DNA of 40,713 bases from Oscillospiraceae bacterium (GTDB taxonomy: Bacteria > Bacillota > Clostridia > Oscillospirales > CAG-382): the NCBI GenBank assembly GCA_015064955.1, contig SVRD01000006.1, forward strand, positions 1-40,713, written 5' to 3'. This document shows positions 24,046 through 31,386 of this stretch, one piece after another (within the stretch, counting starts at the first letter, position 1; every line of letters begins with the position of its first letter). The notes below the pieces were generated by a model, which was not told where the DNA came from, did not search any database, and worked only from the letters and a program-made list of their open reading frames with translations. The translations under genes were made by a program, and so were the position numbers.

Positions 24046-24467
24046 CTCAGGTCCTCCAATCTCTTGTTCTCGCCCAATGCCTTTATCTTTTCGGCAAAAT
24101 CATTCATCGTTGCGGCGAACTTTGCACCTTCTGCAGCAGATACCCATTCGAGTCTGGTGCGCTCTCTTTCGATACCGAGATAATCGAGCATCGAGAAAAG
24201 AAGCGTCATTCTGCGGCGGGTATAATAATTACCCGAGGTGTAGTGACAGTCGCCGGGGTGGCAGCCGCAAAGGATAACACCGTCCGCACCGCGCTGGAAT
24301 GCGCGAAGCACGAACATCGGGTTAACTCTGCAGGAGCAGGGAACTCTGATTATCTTAACGTCAGCGGGGTAGTTGAGTCGGTTGTTGCCCGCAAGGTCGG
24401 CACCTGCATAAGAACACCAGTTACAGCAGAATGCGACGATAAGGGGCTTGTATTCGTTTACTTGCAT
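24033..24467 (-). CDS. flxD: MvhD/FlxD-type [2Fe-2S] subunit linking to HdrA
   Basis: A 144-residue protein of the MvhD family, often auto-named hydrogenase iron-sulfur subunit. Signature blocks are FCCNWCSYAGADLAG near the N-terminus, VPCSCRVNP, and VILCGCHPGDCHY. In Mvh-Hdr and Flx-Hdr complexes this subunit docks on HdrA and delivers electrons from the hydrogenase or NAD(P)H module. No [NiFe]-hydrogenase subunits (MvhA, MvhG) are present in the window, whereas FlxA-like and FlxB/C-like genes are adjacent, so the partner is the NAD(P)H module. GGAGGT precedes the start by 10 nt, and the gene overlaps hdrA by 10 bp. Confidence 0.88.
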   Translation of the reverse strand: MQVNEYKPLIVAFCCNWCSYAGADLAGNNRLNYPADVKIIRVPCSCRVNPMFVLRAFQRGADGVILCGCHPGDCHYTSGNYYTRRRMTLLFSMLDYLGIERERTRLEWVSAAEGAKFAATMNDFAEKIKALGENKRLEDLRCKK

Positions 24468-26452
24468 ATTGCATCCACCTCCGCAATAATCTGTTCGCTT
24501 GCAAATCCCTTAAGGTCCATAGCGCCCGAGGGACAAACAACTGTACAGCAGCCGCAGCCTTGACATACGGCAGGGTTGACAACTGCGATACGGCGCATAA
24601 GTGTGCTTCTGTCGGGCATACGGAACTCTTTGTCTTCATAAGTGATAGCACCGTAAGGACATACTCTTTCACAGCTCGAGCAGCCGTTACACATCATTTC
24701 GTTAGACTGTGCAACGCAGGGGTTGCCGGTGAGCTTATCCTTGGCAAGCAAGCCGATAACCTTGGATGCCGCCGCACCTGCCTGCGAAACGGTTTCGGGG
24801 ATATCCTTGGGACCTTGGCAGGCACCCGAAAGGAATACACCCGCAGTAGGACTTTCAACAGGACGAAGCTTCGGGTGAGCCTCGGTGAAGAAGTCGTTTG
24901 TATCCATACTTGCGGTAAGCATTGTCGCAAGCGGACGAGCGGATTTGTCGGGCTCGATAGCCGCGGCGAGAACAACCAAGTCAGCGTCGATCTTGATCTG
25001 CTTGTTTGCAATAAGATCAGATGCCTGAACGATAAGCTTGTCTCCTTCGGGAACTACCTTGCCGACCATACCCTTAATATAATGTACGCCGTATTCTTCA
25101 ACAGCTCTGCGGTAGAATTCATCGAAGTTCTTACCGGGGGTACGAACGTCTATGTAGAATACGTAAACTTCGGTGTCGGGATATTTGTCTCTTGTAAGCA
25201 TTGCATGCTTTGCGGTATACATACAGCAGATCTTCGAGCAGTATTCCTTACCTTTTTCGTTGCAAGCGTCACAGCGAGAGCCCACGCACTGAACGAAAAC
25301 GATCTTTTCGGGGTGCTTGTGGTCGGAGGGACGCAAAAGCTTTCCCGCGGTAGGACCTGCCGCGTTGGTAAGACGCTCGAACTCGAGCGAGGTAATAACG
25401 TCTTTGGACTGGTTGTATGCGAATTCATCGAATTTATCCATACTTATGGGATTGAAACCGGTCGCAACAACGATAGCGCCGTATTTTTCTTCGATGATCT
25501 CGTCCTTTTGAGTATAATCAATCGCGCCTGCGGTACAAACCTTCGAGCATACACCGCATTTGCCGTTTTTGAGCATATTACAGTAATCGGGGTCGATAGT
25601 CGCAACCTTCGGTACTGCCTGCGCAAAGGGAATGTAGATAGCGCGCTTTGTATCCATATTAAGATTGAAGTCGTTGGGGACCTTCTTCATCGGACACTTT
25701 TCGGTACAAGCACCGCATCCGGTACAAAGCTCTTCCTTAACGTAACGAGCCTTTTTCTTGATCTTAACGTCAAAATTGCCGACAAAGCCGCTGACCTCGG
25801 TGACTTCGCTGTAAGAAAAGATACGGATCTTTTCGTTCTGGGCAACGTCAACCATTTTGGGAGTGAGAATACACGCCGCGCAGTCAAGCGTCGGGAAGGT
25901 TTTATCAAGCTGAGCCATCTTACCGCCGATAGTGGGCTTCTTTTCGACAATGTCGACCTCAAATCCCGCATCTGCGATATCAAGCGCGGTCTGAATACCT
26001 GCGATACCGCCGCCGATAACAAGCGCGCGCTTTGTAACGGGCGATTCGCCGGGAGTAAGCGGTGTGTTCAAATTGACCTTTGCAACAGCCGCCTTGCCGA
26101 GAATAATCGCTTTTTCGGTGCCGGTGGGGATATCCTTGTGTACCCAAGAGCACTGCTCGCGGATGTTTGCGATCTCAACCATATAGGGATTGAGTCCTGC
26201 CGCTGCGGCAGTCTTTCTGAATGTAGCCTCGTGCATACGGGGCGAGCAGGAACATACTACGATACCGGTGAGCTTGTGCTCCTTGATCGCATTTTTGATA
26301 AGATCCTGACCTGCTTGTGAGCACATATACTGGTAGTTGTCGGAAAAGACAACACCGGGCTCGTTTCTAAGTGCTTCGGCAACGGCAACAACGTCAACCG
26401 TACCTGCGATATTAGTACCGCACCAGCACACAAATACGCCGATTCTTTGCAT
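24458..26452 (-). CDS. hdrA: heterodisulfide reductase subunit A, bifurcating flavoprotein (HdrA)
   Basis: A 664-residue full-length HdrA. The N-terminal motif CWCG (C9, C11) is followed by SCSPRMHE, the FAD motif GGGIAGIQTALD (about 147-158), the HdrA Cys motif DCAACILTP, a ferredoxin motif CTGCGACTEKCP (mid-protein), CVGSRCDACN with CSKICC, and two C-terminal [4Fe-4S] motifs, CNGCSSCERVCP and CQGCGCCTVVCP. HdrA carries the FAD at which an electron pair splits to low-potential ferredoxin and a high-potential acceptor. TAAGGAGGA precedes the ATG. The protein is complete, including the N-terminal segment some short versions lack. With flxD and hdrBC it defines a complete Hdr-Flx unit. Confidence 0.9.
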   Translation of the reverse strand: MQRIGVFVCWCGTNIAGTVDVVAVAEALRNEPGVVFSDNYQYMCSQAGQDLIKNAIKEHKLTGIVVCSCSPRMHEATFRKTAAAAGLNPYMVEIANIREQCSWVHKDIPTGTEKAIILGKAAVAKVNLNTPLTPGESPVTKRALVIGGGIAGIQTALDIADAGFEVDIVEKKPTIGGKMAQLDKTFPTLDCAACILTPKMVDVAQNEKIRIFSYSEVTEVSGFVGNFDVKIKKKARYVKEELCTGCGACTEKCPMKKVPNDFNLNMDTKRAIYIPFAQAVPKVATIDPDYCNMLKNGKCGVCSKVCTAGAIDYTQKDEIIEEKYGAIVVATGFNPISMDKFDEFAYNQSKDVITSLEFERLTNAAGPTAGKLLRPSDHKHPEKIVFVQCVGSRCDACNEKGKEYCSKICCMYTAKHAMLTRDKYPDTEVYVFYIDVRTPGKNFDEFYRRAVEEYGVHYIKGMVGKVVPEGDKLIVQASDLIANKQIKIDADLVVLAAAIEPDKSARPLATMLTASMDTNDFFTEAHPKLRPVESPTAGVFLSGACQGPKDIPETVSQAGAAASKVIGLLAKDKLTGNPCVAQSNEMMCNGCSSCERVCPYGAITYEDKEFRMPDRSTLMRRIAVVNPAVCQGCGCCTVVCPSGAMDLKGFASEQIIAEVDAICK

Positions 26453-26466
26453 TTGTCTCTTCCTCC

Positions 26467-26859
26467 TTACTTAGTGTACTTTCTGAATGCCGAAACGATA
26501 AGCTGCTGAGGCGTGTCGTCATCAACGAGCTCGGGAATATCATTTGCGGTAAGTCTGTTGTTGCCTTGCTTGCGGATCGCGGCAAGACGTACTGCCTCTA
26601 CAAGCTTTGCGGGCTCGACGCTTCTCGGGCATCTTTCAACGCAAGCAAAGCAGGTAAGGCATTTATAAAGCGATTCGCTTTCGAGCAACGGCTCGATATC
26701 GCCGCTTTCTACCATGTAAACAAATTGATGAGGATGATATTCCATTTCGTCAAACGAAGGGCAGGTAGCAGTGCACTTGCCGCAACGCATACATTTCTTC
26801 GGATTAACTCCGCTGATACGGATTATCTCCTCCTGAAGATACTTTTTGCTGTTACTCAT
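26467..26859 (-). CDS. hdrC: heterodisulfide reductase subunit C (HdrC)
   Basis: A 130-residue protein with two classical [4Fe-4S] sets, C23-C26-C29-C33 and C67-C70-C73-C77, spaced as in HdrC. It carries electrons from HdrA to the HdrB active site or, in this operon, to the fumarate reductase Fe-S protein. AAGGAGG precedes the ATG, and the start overlaps the end of hdrB by 8 bp. Its length is slightly below the usual 180-190 residues of methanogen HdrC, mainly at the C-terminus, which is a common bacterial form. Confidence 0.88.
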   Translation of the reverse strand: MSNSKKYLQEEIIRISGVNPKKCMRCGKCTATCPSFDEMEYHPHQFVYMVESGDIEPLLESESLYKCLTCFACVERCPRSVEPAKLVEAVRLAAIRKQGNNRLTANDIPELVDDDTPQQLIVSAFRKYTK

Positions 26860-27640
26860 TCGTATCCTCCTTCACTCCCAAAGCCTCGGCAAGAAGCTCG
26901 GTAAGATATACAACGGGAATATCACAGTCCGCCTTTTCAAGATTGTATTTGCAAAGCGGACAAGCGGTAACGATTACTTCCGCACCCGCTTTCTTTGCGC
27001 TGTTGATTACGTTTGCACTCTTCTTTTCGGCAAGCGTTGCATCGTCAAGACGTACGTAACCGCCGCAGCACTCGTTACGGTATCCGTAAACAACGGGTGT
27101 TGCGCCGAGTGCAGAAATAAGATTTTCGATAATGCTGGGGTTTTCGGGGTCGTCCATACGCATTACCGAATTGGGACGAAGCAACAAGCAACCGTAATAA
27201 GCGGCAATCTTTTTATCTTTAAGAGGATTTACAACACATTCCTTTATCTTCTCGTAGCCGATAATGTCGCGGAGAAGCTCAAGGTAGTGATAAATGCGGG
27301 TTTCGCCGTTGTATTCGCCCTCGGACATATAACGGTTTACCTTGCTTGCAAATTCCTTGTCGTTCTGCATAGCGTAGTTTGTCTGCTTTACAACGTTGTG
27401 GCAGGCAGAGCAAACTGTTACCAGATCCTGCTCCTTCTTAAGTGCGTCCTTGAGAATTCTGACAGAAGAAAGCTTTGTGGCAACCTCATCCTTTGCGGTG
27501 GTGAAAACGCCGCCGCAGCATTGCCAGTTTTCTGTTTCTTCCAGTGTAACACCAAGCTTTTCGGCGCATTTTCTTGCATAAACGTCAAGAATTTTTGCCT
27601 TGTTCTTGAGTGTACAACCGGGGAAGTAACTGAACTTCAT
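26852..27640 (-). CDS. hdrB: heterodisulfide reductase subunit B with two CCG domains (HdrB)
   Basis: A 262-residue protein with both CCG signatures intact: C9, C41-C42, C77-x2-C80, and C151, C191-C192, C227-x2-C230. In HdrB these bind the two non-cubane [4Fe-4S] clusters that reduce the CoM-CoB heterodisulfide. Clostridia do not make these coenzymes, so another disulfide or direct electron transfer must apply. The start YFPGC is typical. In the methanogen fumarate reductase this domain is fused to TfrB, which suggests contact with the FrdB/TfrB-like protein here. It follows fumC by 74 nt with CGGAGGT as ribosome binding site. Confidence 0.9.
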   Translation of the reverse strand: MKFSYFPGCTLKNKAKILDVYARKCAEKLGVTLEETENWQCCGGVFTTAKDEVATKLSSVRILKDALKKEQDLVTVCSACHNVVKQTNYAMQNDKEFASKVNRYMSEGEYNGETRIYHYLELLRDIIGYEKIKECVVNPLKDKKIAAYYGCLLLRPNSVMRMDDPENPSIIENLISALGATPVVYGYRNECCGGYVRLDDATLAEKKSANVINSAKKAGAEVIVTACPLCKYNLEKADCDIPVVYLTELLAEALGVKEDTNE

Positions 27641-27714
27641 TTAATAGTACCTCCGATTGAACTATCGTCGTTGTTATACAAATATGAAAAGTTTTTAGGA
27701 ATCCGTGCAAGGAA

Positions 27715-29091
27715 TCAAACCATTTCTTCGGGGTGGAATACCTCGTCAAAACGCTCTGCGGTGAGGAATCCGAGCTCTACGCAAGCTTCCTTCAGCGAAA
27801 TGTTGTCCTTGTATGCCTTCTTAGCGGTCTTTGCCGCGTTTTCATATCCGATATAAGGATTGAGCGCGGTAACGAGCATAAGAGAATTGTGAAGATTGTG
27901 ATGCATCTTTTCCTTGTTTGCGGTGATGCCGACAGCGCACTTTCTGTTGAACGAGAGAATTGCTTCGGAAAGAAGTCTCGCGGACTGAAGGAAATTGTAA
28001 ATGCAAACCGGCATAAATACGTTGAGCTCAAAGTTGCCCTGCGATGCCGCCATGGAAACGGCAACGTCGTTACCCATAACCTGAACCGCAACCATAGTTA
28101 CAGCCTCGCACTGTGTGGGGTTTACCTTGCCGGGCATAATCGAGCTGCCGGGTTCGTTTTCGGGAATGAAGATCTCTCCCAATCCGTCTCTGGGTCCGGA
28201 AGCAAGCCAACGAATGTCGTTTGCGATCTTCATCATATCGCAGGCAAGCGCCTTGATAGCACCGTGTGCAAATACAAGCTCGTCCTTCGAGGTGAGAGAA
28301 TGGAATTTGTTTTCTGCGGTAATAAACTTTTTGCCGGTGATGTTGCTGACTTCTTCAGCTACTCTTTCGGCAAATCCCTTGGGTGCATTAAGACCGGTGC
28401 CGACCGCAGTGCCGCCCAAAGCGAGCTCGCGGAGCGGGTCGATAGAACGCTTGATAAGCTCAACGTCCTTTTGCAAGCTGGATCTCCAACCGCTGATTTC
28501 CTGACTGAACTTAATAGGCGTTGCGTCCTGAAGATGCGTTCTGCCGCTCTTTACGATGCCTTCGTTTTCTGCTTCGAGGCGGAGAAAGGTGGCGATAAGC
28601 TCTTCGGCTGCAGGGATAAGCTTATCCTCGAGAGCGATAACTGCCGCGATATGCATAGCGGTGGGGAAGGTGTCGTTCGAGGACTGGCTCATATTAACGT
28701 CATCGTTTGGGTGGAGAAGCTTTTTGCCAAGGATCTCGTTCGATCGGTTTGCGATAACCTCGTTCGAGTTCATATTGGACTGTGTGCCCGAGCCGGTCTG
28801 CCATACAACGAGAGGGAAGTGGCTGTTGAGCGTGCCCGACATAACCTCGTCGCAAGCCTTTTTGAGAGCTTCCAATTTTTCATCGGTCATTTTTTCGGGC
28901 TTGAGCGCATTGTTGGTTATAGCGGCTGCCTTCTTCAAAACACCGAATGCGTGGATTATTTCGGCAGGCATTGTTTCGATACCAACGCCGATTTCAAAGT
29001 TTTCACGGCTTCTCTGAGTCTGAGCTGCCCAAAGTCTGTCTGCGGGAACCTTCATTTCGCCCATCGAATCGTGTTCTATACGGTATTCCAT
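27715..29091 (-). CDS. fumC: class II fumarate hydratase (fumarase C)
   Basis: A 458-residue enzyme interconverting malate and fumarate. Family signatures are SSNDTFPTAMHIA, SGRTHLQDATPI, and the signature loop GSSIMPGKVNPTQCE; the length is typical for class II (about 460). It needs no Fe-S cluster. It follows mdh by 21 nt and precedes hdrB by 74 nt, so it makes the substrate for the downstream fumarate reductase. AAAGGAAA lies upstream at a somewhat long distance, with AGAGAA closer to the ATG. Discrimination from argininosuccinate lyase and aspartase is by the signature and by the neighbours; aspartase would also fit the family but keeps other active-site residues. Confidence 0.88.
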   Translation of the reverse strand: MEYRIEHDSMGEMKVPADRLWAAQTQRSRENFEIGVGIETMPAEIIHAFGVLKKAAAITNNALKPEKMTDEKLEALKKACDEVMSGTLNSHFPLVVWQTGSGTQSNMNSNEVIANRSNEILGKKLLHPNDDVNMSQSSNDTFPTAMHIAAVIALEDKLIPAAEELIATFLRLEAENEGIVKSGRTHLQDATPIKFSQEISGWRSSLQKDVELIKRSIDPLRELALGGTAVGTGLNAPKGFAERVAEEVSNITGKKFITAENKFHSLTSKDELVFAHGAIKALACDMMKIANDIRWLASGPRDGLGEIFIPENEPGSSIMPGKVNPTQCEAVTMVAVQVMGNDVAVSMAASQGNFELNVFMPVCIYNFLQSARLLSEAILSFNRKCAVGITANKEKMHHNLHNSLMLVTALNPYIGYENAAKTAKKAYKDNISLKEACVELGFLTAERFDEVFHPEEMV

Positions 29092-29112
29092 TTTCTCTGT
29101 ATTTCCTTTCGA

Positions 29113-30057
29113 TTAAAACTCAATCGCGTTAATAACGTTTTTAAGTGCTTTTGCGCTGTTGTGAAGTGCTTCGATTTCCTTGTCGTTAAGAGGAAGCAAT
29201 ACCTTGCCGTGCGCACCCTTGTTGCCTACAATGTTAACGAGCGACAAACATACGTCGTCGATGCCGTATTCGCCGTCAAGCATAGTGGAAACGGTAAGGG
29301 TGGTATCAATACCCGAAAGAAGTGCTTTGACAACACGGCAAACCGAAATAGATACGGCGTAGAAGGTTGCACCCTTGCGAGAGATGACTCTTGCGCCCGA
29401 TTTGCGTACGTATTCCTCTACCTCTGCTTCGTTGAGCTCGGGATAAACACCTTCGGTTCCGAGAAGCGATTCGCGGTAGTCCTTAACGGGAACGTTACTG
29501 ATGTTTGCAAGCGACCAAGGAATGAAGCAGCTGTCGCCGTGCTCGCCGAGAACGTATGCGTGTACGTTCTGCTGATTTACGTGGTAGTATTCGGAAATTC
29601 TCGAACGAAGTCTCGATGTGTCGAGAATAGTGCCCGAGCCGATGATGTGCTCGTAAGGAAGTCCCGAATATTTACAGAAGGTGTAGGTGAGGATATCAAC
29701 GGGGTTGCTGACGATAACGTATGTCGCATCGGGAGCATACTTCGTGATCTCGGGAATAATCTGCTTTGTGATGTTGACGTTTACTTGGGCAAGATCAAGT
29801 CTTGTCTGACCGGGCTTTCTTGCAACGCCGGATGTGAGAATGACAATGTCAGAACCGACCGCATCGGGATAACTGCCCGCGTAGATTGTGCAGGGATGAC
29901 AGAAGGGAGTGCCCTGACGGATGTCAAGCGCTTCGCCCATTGCTTTTTCGCCGTTGATATCGATCATAACGATTTCGGAAGCGATGCCCTGAACGGTGAG
30001 GGTGTAAGCGATGGTGGCACCAACGCTGCCGGTGCCGATAATGGTGATTTTTGTCAT
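29113..30057 (-). CDS. mdh: malate dehydrogenase, LDH-like type
   Basis: A 314-residue NAD-dependent enzyme with GTGSVG (8-13), D33, NPVD, LDTSRLR, and GEHGD carrying the catalytic His. The substrate loop reads VARKPGQTR, with R80 at the position that is Gln in lactate and Arg in malate dehydrogenases. A standard annotation would probably say L-lactate dehydrogenase. This residue and the location directly before fumC and fumarate reductase make malate dehydrogenase far more likely. The Thr in KGATFYA is lactate-like. AAAAGGAGA precedes the ATG. First gene of the 12-gene operon, read from the promoter at 30214-30242 through a leader of about 150 nt. A paralogue sits in the hydrogenase operon at 4026-4973. 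Confidence 0.8.
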   Translation of the reverse strand: MTKITIIGTGSVGATIAYTLTVQGIASEIVMIDINGEKAMGEALDIRQGTPFCHPCTIYAGSYPDAVGSDIVILTSGVARKPGQTRLDLAQVNVNITKQIIPEITKYAPDATYVIVSNPVDILTYTFCKYSGLPYEHIIGSGTILDTSRLRSRISEYYHVNQQNVHAYVLGEHGDSCFIPWSLANISNVPVKDYRESLLGTEGVYPELNEAEVEEYVRKSGARVISRKGATFYAVSISVCRVVKALLSGIDTTLTVSTMLDGEYGIDDVCLSLVNIVGNKGAHGKVLLPLNDKEIEALHNSAKALKNVINAIEF

Positions 30058-30213
30058 AAAGTTCTCCTTTTGTGTTTCAGCAGATTTTGCCTTGCACTGT
30101 ATGTTATGAAATTCTTTTTCGTGATTGTTCCCAACGGGGATTAGAAAAGCTTTGCGCGGAGAGAAAATATCATTAATATCATTAAATATAAAGGTACGGA
30201 CTAAACCGACAAT

Positions 30214-30242
30214 ATTATAGCAGAAAAAATCGTATTTTGCAA
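30214..30242 (-). promoter_or_regulatory. promoter of the mdh-fumC-hdr-flx-frd operon
   Basis: On the minus strand TTGCAA (30237-30242) and a perfect TATAAT (30214-30219) are spaced by 17 bp. The leader of about 150 nt holds two adjacent direct repeats ATATCATTA (30168-30176, 30177-30185); no known riboswitch was recognised in it. Confidence 0.65.
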
Positions 30243-30253
30243 TTATAATTTTT

Positions 30254-30282
30254 GTATATCAGCATTATATTTATTGATATAC
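30254..30282. promoter_or_regulatory. inverted repeat upstream of the mdh promoter, candidate activator site
   Basis: GTATATCA (30254-30261) and TGATATAC (30275-30282) form perfect 8-bp arms around 13 bp. The centre lies about 60 bp upstream of the predicted transcription start, where LysR-type or other activators bind. A LysR gene lies just upstream in the same direction. Confidence 0.45.
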
Positions 30283-30291
30283 CCCGGCAAT

Positions 30292-30322
30292 CAAAAAAGC
30301 CTTTGATATTAAAGGCTTTTTG
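30292..30322. terminator. terminator of the LysR gene
   Basis: AAAAAGCCTTT (30294-30304) pairs with AAAGGCTTTTT (30311-30321) around the loop GATATT. Tails of A and T flank it on both sides. It separates the LysR gene from the mdh promoter, so the operon is not simply read through. Confidence 0.85.
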
Positions 30323-30328
30323 TGATAT

Positions 30329-31258
30329 TTATAAAATTTTTGCGGTTGCTTTCGTGGAATCCGTAAGATAATCGATAAATGCGTTATCAAGCATCGAAAA
30401 CTTATGATTTTTCCGGTATATCAGGGTGTCTCTGTAAAGCTTTCCGCTGCCGTCACAAGCGATTTGAACAAGACCGTAACGATCAAGCAGAATTTCGGGC
30501 AGGGGAGACATCCACATAAACGTTTTGCTGTTCTCCGCGAGCAGCTCCAATTGCGCGGCGCTGTCGAGCAGATATATTCGCTTCTCCGAGCTGATTCTTA
30601 AATCGGGCTCCTTGCTGTCAGAGGCTGTCAGCGTGGCTTCGTAGGGATCTGTATGAGTGATCTGTATAAACTCGGTAAGATCTCCTTCGGAAATAACCCT
30701 CTTCGTCGCAAGCGGACTCTTGGCAGAGGTGATTACGGTATATCTGAAATCGGTAATATGTCTGCTTTCAAGCTCGTTTTTGCGCAGCAACTCCTCAAAG
30801 TATCTCTGGGCATCTGCATCATACCTGATTATGCCGAGCTTGCATTCCGATGAAATGATTTTTTTGATTGTATTGTACGTTCCTGTTTCATCAAAAACGA
30901 TTTCCGCTGTCTCGCCGTCAATACAGCGCGTAAATGCGGCAAACGCTTCGGCAATATAAGCCGCACGCGGTGCAGAAAGCGAAAACGTTTGCTTCCTCGG
31001 AGCTGACCTTTTATAAGCCGATTCAAATTCATCTATCTGATTCAAAACAGCTCTTGCACGTGCAATAAGGTCCTTCCCGTCGGCAGTTAAAGTCATGCCT
31101 TTTGCGGTTCGGTCGAATATGGCGATGTCAAGCTCCGATTCGAGATCCTTAATTGCGCGACTGATATTCGGCTGGGCAACAGCCAGACTCTCGCTTGCCT
31201 TGCTGATAGAGCCGAGCAAAGCGACTTCTACCGCATATTTCAAGTGAATTATATTCAT
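30329..31258 (-). CDS. LysR-family transcriptional regulator
   Basis: A 309-residue regulator. The winged helix-turn-helix occupies the first 60 residues (GSISKASESLAVAQPNISRA), and a periplasmic-binding-protein-like effector domain follows. It binds an unknown small molecule and usually activates neighbouring genes. The start at 31258 is chosen because GAGGTG lies 6 nt upstream; the longer frame beginning at 31279 lacks a site. The gene lies immediately before the mdh-hdr-flx-frd operon on the same strand, separated by a terminator and an inverted repeat, so control of that operon is plausible but inferred. A 6-bp inverted repeat (31266-31285) near its own start may allow autoregulation. Confidence 0.88.
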   Translation of the reverse strand: MNIIHLKYAVEVALLGSISKASESLAVAQPNISRAIKDLESELDIAIFDRTAKGMTLTADGKDLIARARAVLNQIDEFESAYKRSAPRKQTFSLSAPRAAYIAEAFAAFTRCIDGETAEIVFDETGTYNTIKKIISSECKLGIIRYDADAQRYFEELLRKNELESRHITDFRYTVITSAKSPLATKRVISEGDLTEFIQITHTDPYEATLTASDSKEPDLRISSEKRIYLLDSAAQLELLAENSKTFMWMSPLPEILLDRYGLVQIACDGSGKLYRDTLIYRKNHKFSMLDNAFIDYLTDSTKATAKIL

Positions 31259-31325
31259 AAAGCACCTCAAATATATCATTTTGAGATATTATATCACAGT
31301 TTGCTTGAAAAATCATCGTTTTTTT

Positions 31326-31364
31326 AAAAAAATAAAGAAAACCGACGCTTTTAAAACGTCGGTT
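31326..31364 (-). terminator. terminator of the MarR gene
   Basis: AACCGACG and CGTCGGTT (31340-31347, 31357-31364) form a perfect 8-bp stem. On the minus strand a T-rich tract follows. Confidence 0.8.
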
Positions 31365-31386
31365 CTTGCAAAATATACGGTTTTCT

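Noticed and set aside
24033-24467. Reading FlxD as a subunit of a [NiFe]-hydrogenase
   Set aside because: The family is often labelled hydrogenase iron-sulfur subunit, but no large or small [NiFe] subunit genes are present. The neighbours are FlxA/B/C-like.
17664-30057. Archaeal (methanogen) origin of the Hdr/fumarate reductase region
   Set aside because: Base composition, ribosome binding sites and promoters look like those of the rest of the window. Bacterial FlxABCD and FumC accompany the genes, and no methanogenesis genes are present.
27733-30144. Very long plus-strand open frame (803 codons) opposite fumC and mdh
   Set aside because: It lies antisense to two clearly recognised enzymes, has no recognisable domain, and its amino acid composition is that of a shadow frame. 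The same holds for the long plus-strand frames at 24560-26320 and 18968-20536.
31266-31285. Inverted repeat CTCAAA-N8-TTTGAG before the LysR gene as a firm operator
   Set aside because: The arms are only 6 bp in AT-rich DNA; mentioned with the gene but not listed as a site of its own.
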